DNA of 5,245 nucleotides from Gorillibacterium sp. Its GTDB lineage: Bacteria; Bacillota; Bacilli; Paenibacillales; NBRC-103111. Location: NCBI GenBank assembly GCA_023511325.1, contig JAIMBU010000273.1, positions 1 to 5,245 on the forward strand. Direction: 5' to 3'. Position 1 is the stretch's first letter. Each line of letters starts with the position of its first letter. This document shows, in pieces, positions 5,007 through 5,245 of the stretch. The notes beneath the pieces were generated by a model, which ran no database searches, had not been told where the DNA came from, and was given only the letters and a program-made list of their open reading frames with translations. The position numbers and the translations under genes are program-made.

Positions 5007-5245
5007 ATGGTTTTTTTTAAAGATTTTAGTCCTGTTATGCAGGCATTAATAGCTACAGGTTTTACATGGTTTGTTACAGCACTAGGAGCTGGATTGGTGT
5101 TCTTTTTCAAAACAATTAACCGTAAAGTTCTTGATTCAATGTTAGGATTTGCTGCTGGAGTTATGATTGCAGCAAGCTTTTGGTCTTTACTTGCACCTGC
5201 GATTGAAATGTCTGAAGAAGCTGGAAAACTACCATGGTTGGCTCC
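5007..5245 (+). CDS. ZIP/GufA-type divalent metal transporter (partial, N-terminal 79 codons)
   Basis: The frame opens at an ATG with GGGGG 7 bases upstream and stays open to the right edge, giving 79 residues of a protein usually about 250-270 long. Two hydrophobic helices are visible: about 9-34 (VMQALIATGFTWFVTALGAG onward) and about 41-65. The segments FFFKTINRKVLDSMLGFAAG (32-51) and SFWSLLAPAIEMSEE (57-71) are highly typical of the GufA-like branch of ZIP proteins. These are inner-membrane carriers that bring zinc, manganese or iron into the cytoplasm; the metal cannot be told here because the metal-binding helices 4 and 5 are off the window. The gene is AT-rich (about 38% GC by hand count) compared with the upstream genes, and it starts a separate transcript after the terminator. 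Metal-dependent regulation through the upstream inverted repeat is plausible but unproven. Confidence 0.9.
   Translation, partial: MVFFKDFSPVMQALIATGFTWFVTALGAGLVFFFKTINRKVLDSMLGFAAGVMIAASFWSLLAPAIEMSEEAGKLPWLA

Overview
The window looks like an ordinary chromosomal segment of a low-to-mid GC Firmicute, most likely a member of the Bacillales. Paenibacillus or a close relative is my best guess from memory of protein similarity; it is not proven here. The signs are purine-rich GGAGG-type Shine-Dalgarno sites, a TTG start with ideal ribosome-site spacing, sigma-A-like promoters, a two-subunit iron-sulfur L-serine dehydratase, and an exporter that closely resembles Bacillus YgaD.

Layout from left to right. 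At 1-435, on the minus strand, is the N-terminal part of a beta-propeller lactonase (6-phosphogluconolactonase, Pgl/YkgB type) that runs off the left edge. It is divergent from everything else. A 367-base intergenic region (436-802) follows, with a candidate sigma-A promoter and a striking array of tandem 10-bp repeats (662-742). Next comes sdaAB-sdaAA (803-1477, 1485-2372), the beta and alpha subunits of the 4Fe-4S L-serine dehydratase, which are 7 bases apart. After a 51-base gap with an extended -10 promoter candidate comes a full-length ABC exporter half-transporter (2424-4268). It is followed by a small coiled-coil protein of unknown function (4324-4671), whose ribosome-binding site lies in the 3' arm of a 12-bp hairpin. 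A factor-independent terminator (4756-4804) closes this block. Base composition then becomes much more AT-rich. The window ends in the first 79 codons of a ZIP/GufA-type metal transporter (5007 to the edge), preceded by a perfect 11-bp inverted repeat, one arm of which lies just upstream of its candidate -10 box.

How the genes work together: SdaAB and SdaAA form one enzyme that turns L-serine into pyruvate and ammonia. The exporter and the small protein are co-directional and end at the same terminator, so they could be co-transcribed with sdaAB-sdaAA, but nothing in the sequence links them functionally to serine metabolism. The lactonase and the metal transporter are separate units.

I found no defence system, mobile element, CRISPR array, tRNA or rRNA. 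The parts most worth a second look are non-coding: the decamer array, the RBS-masking hairpin, the inverted repeat at the ZIP promoter, and the composition break after the terminator.
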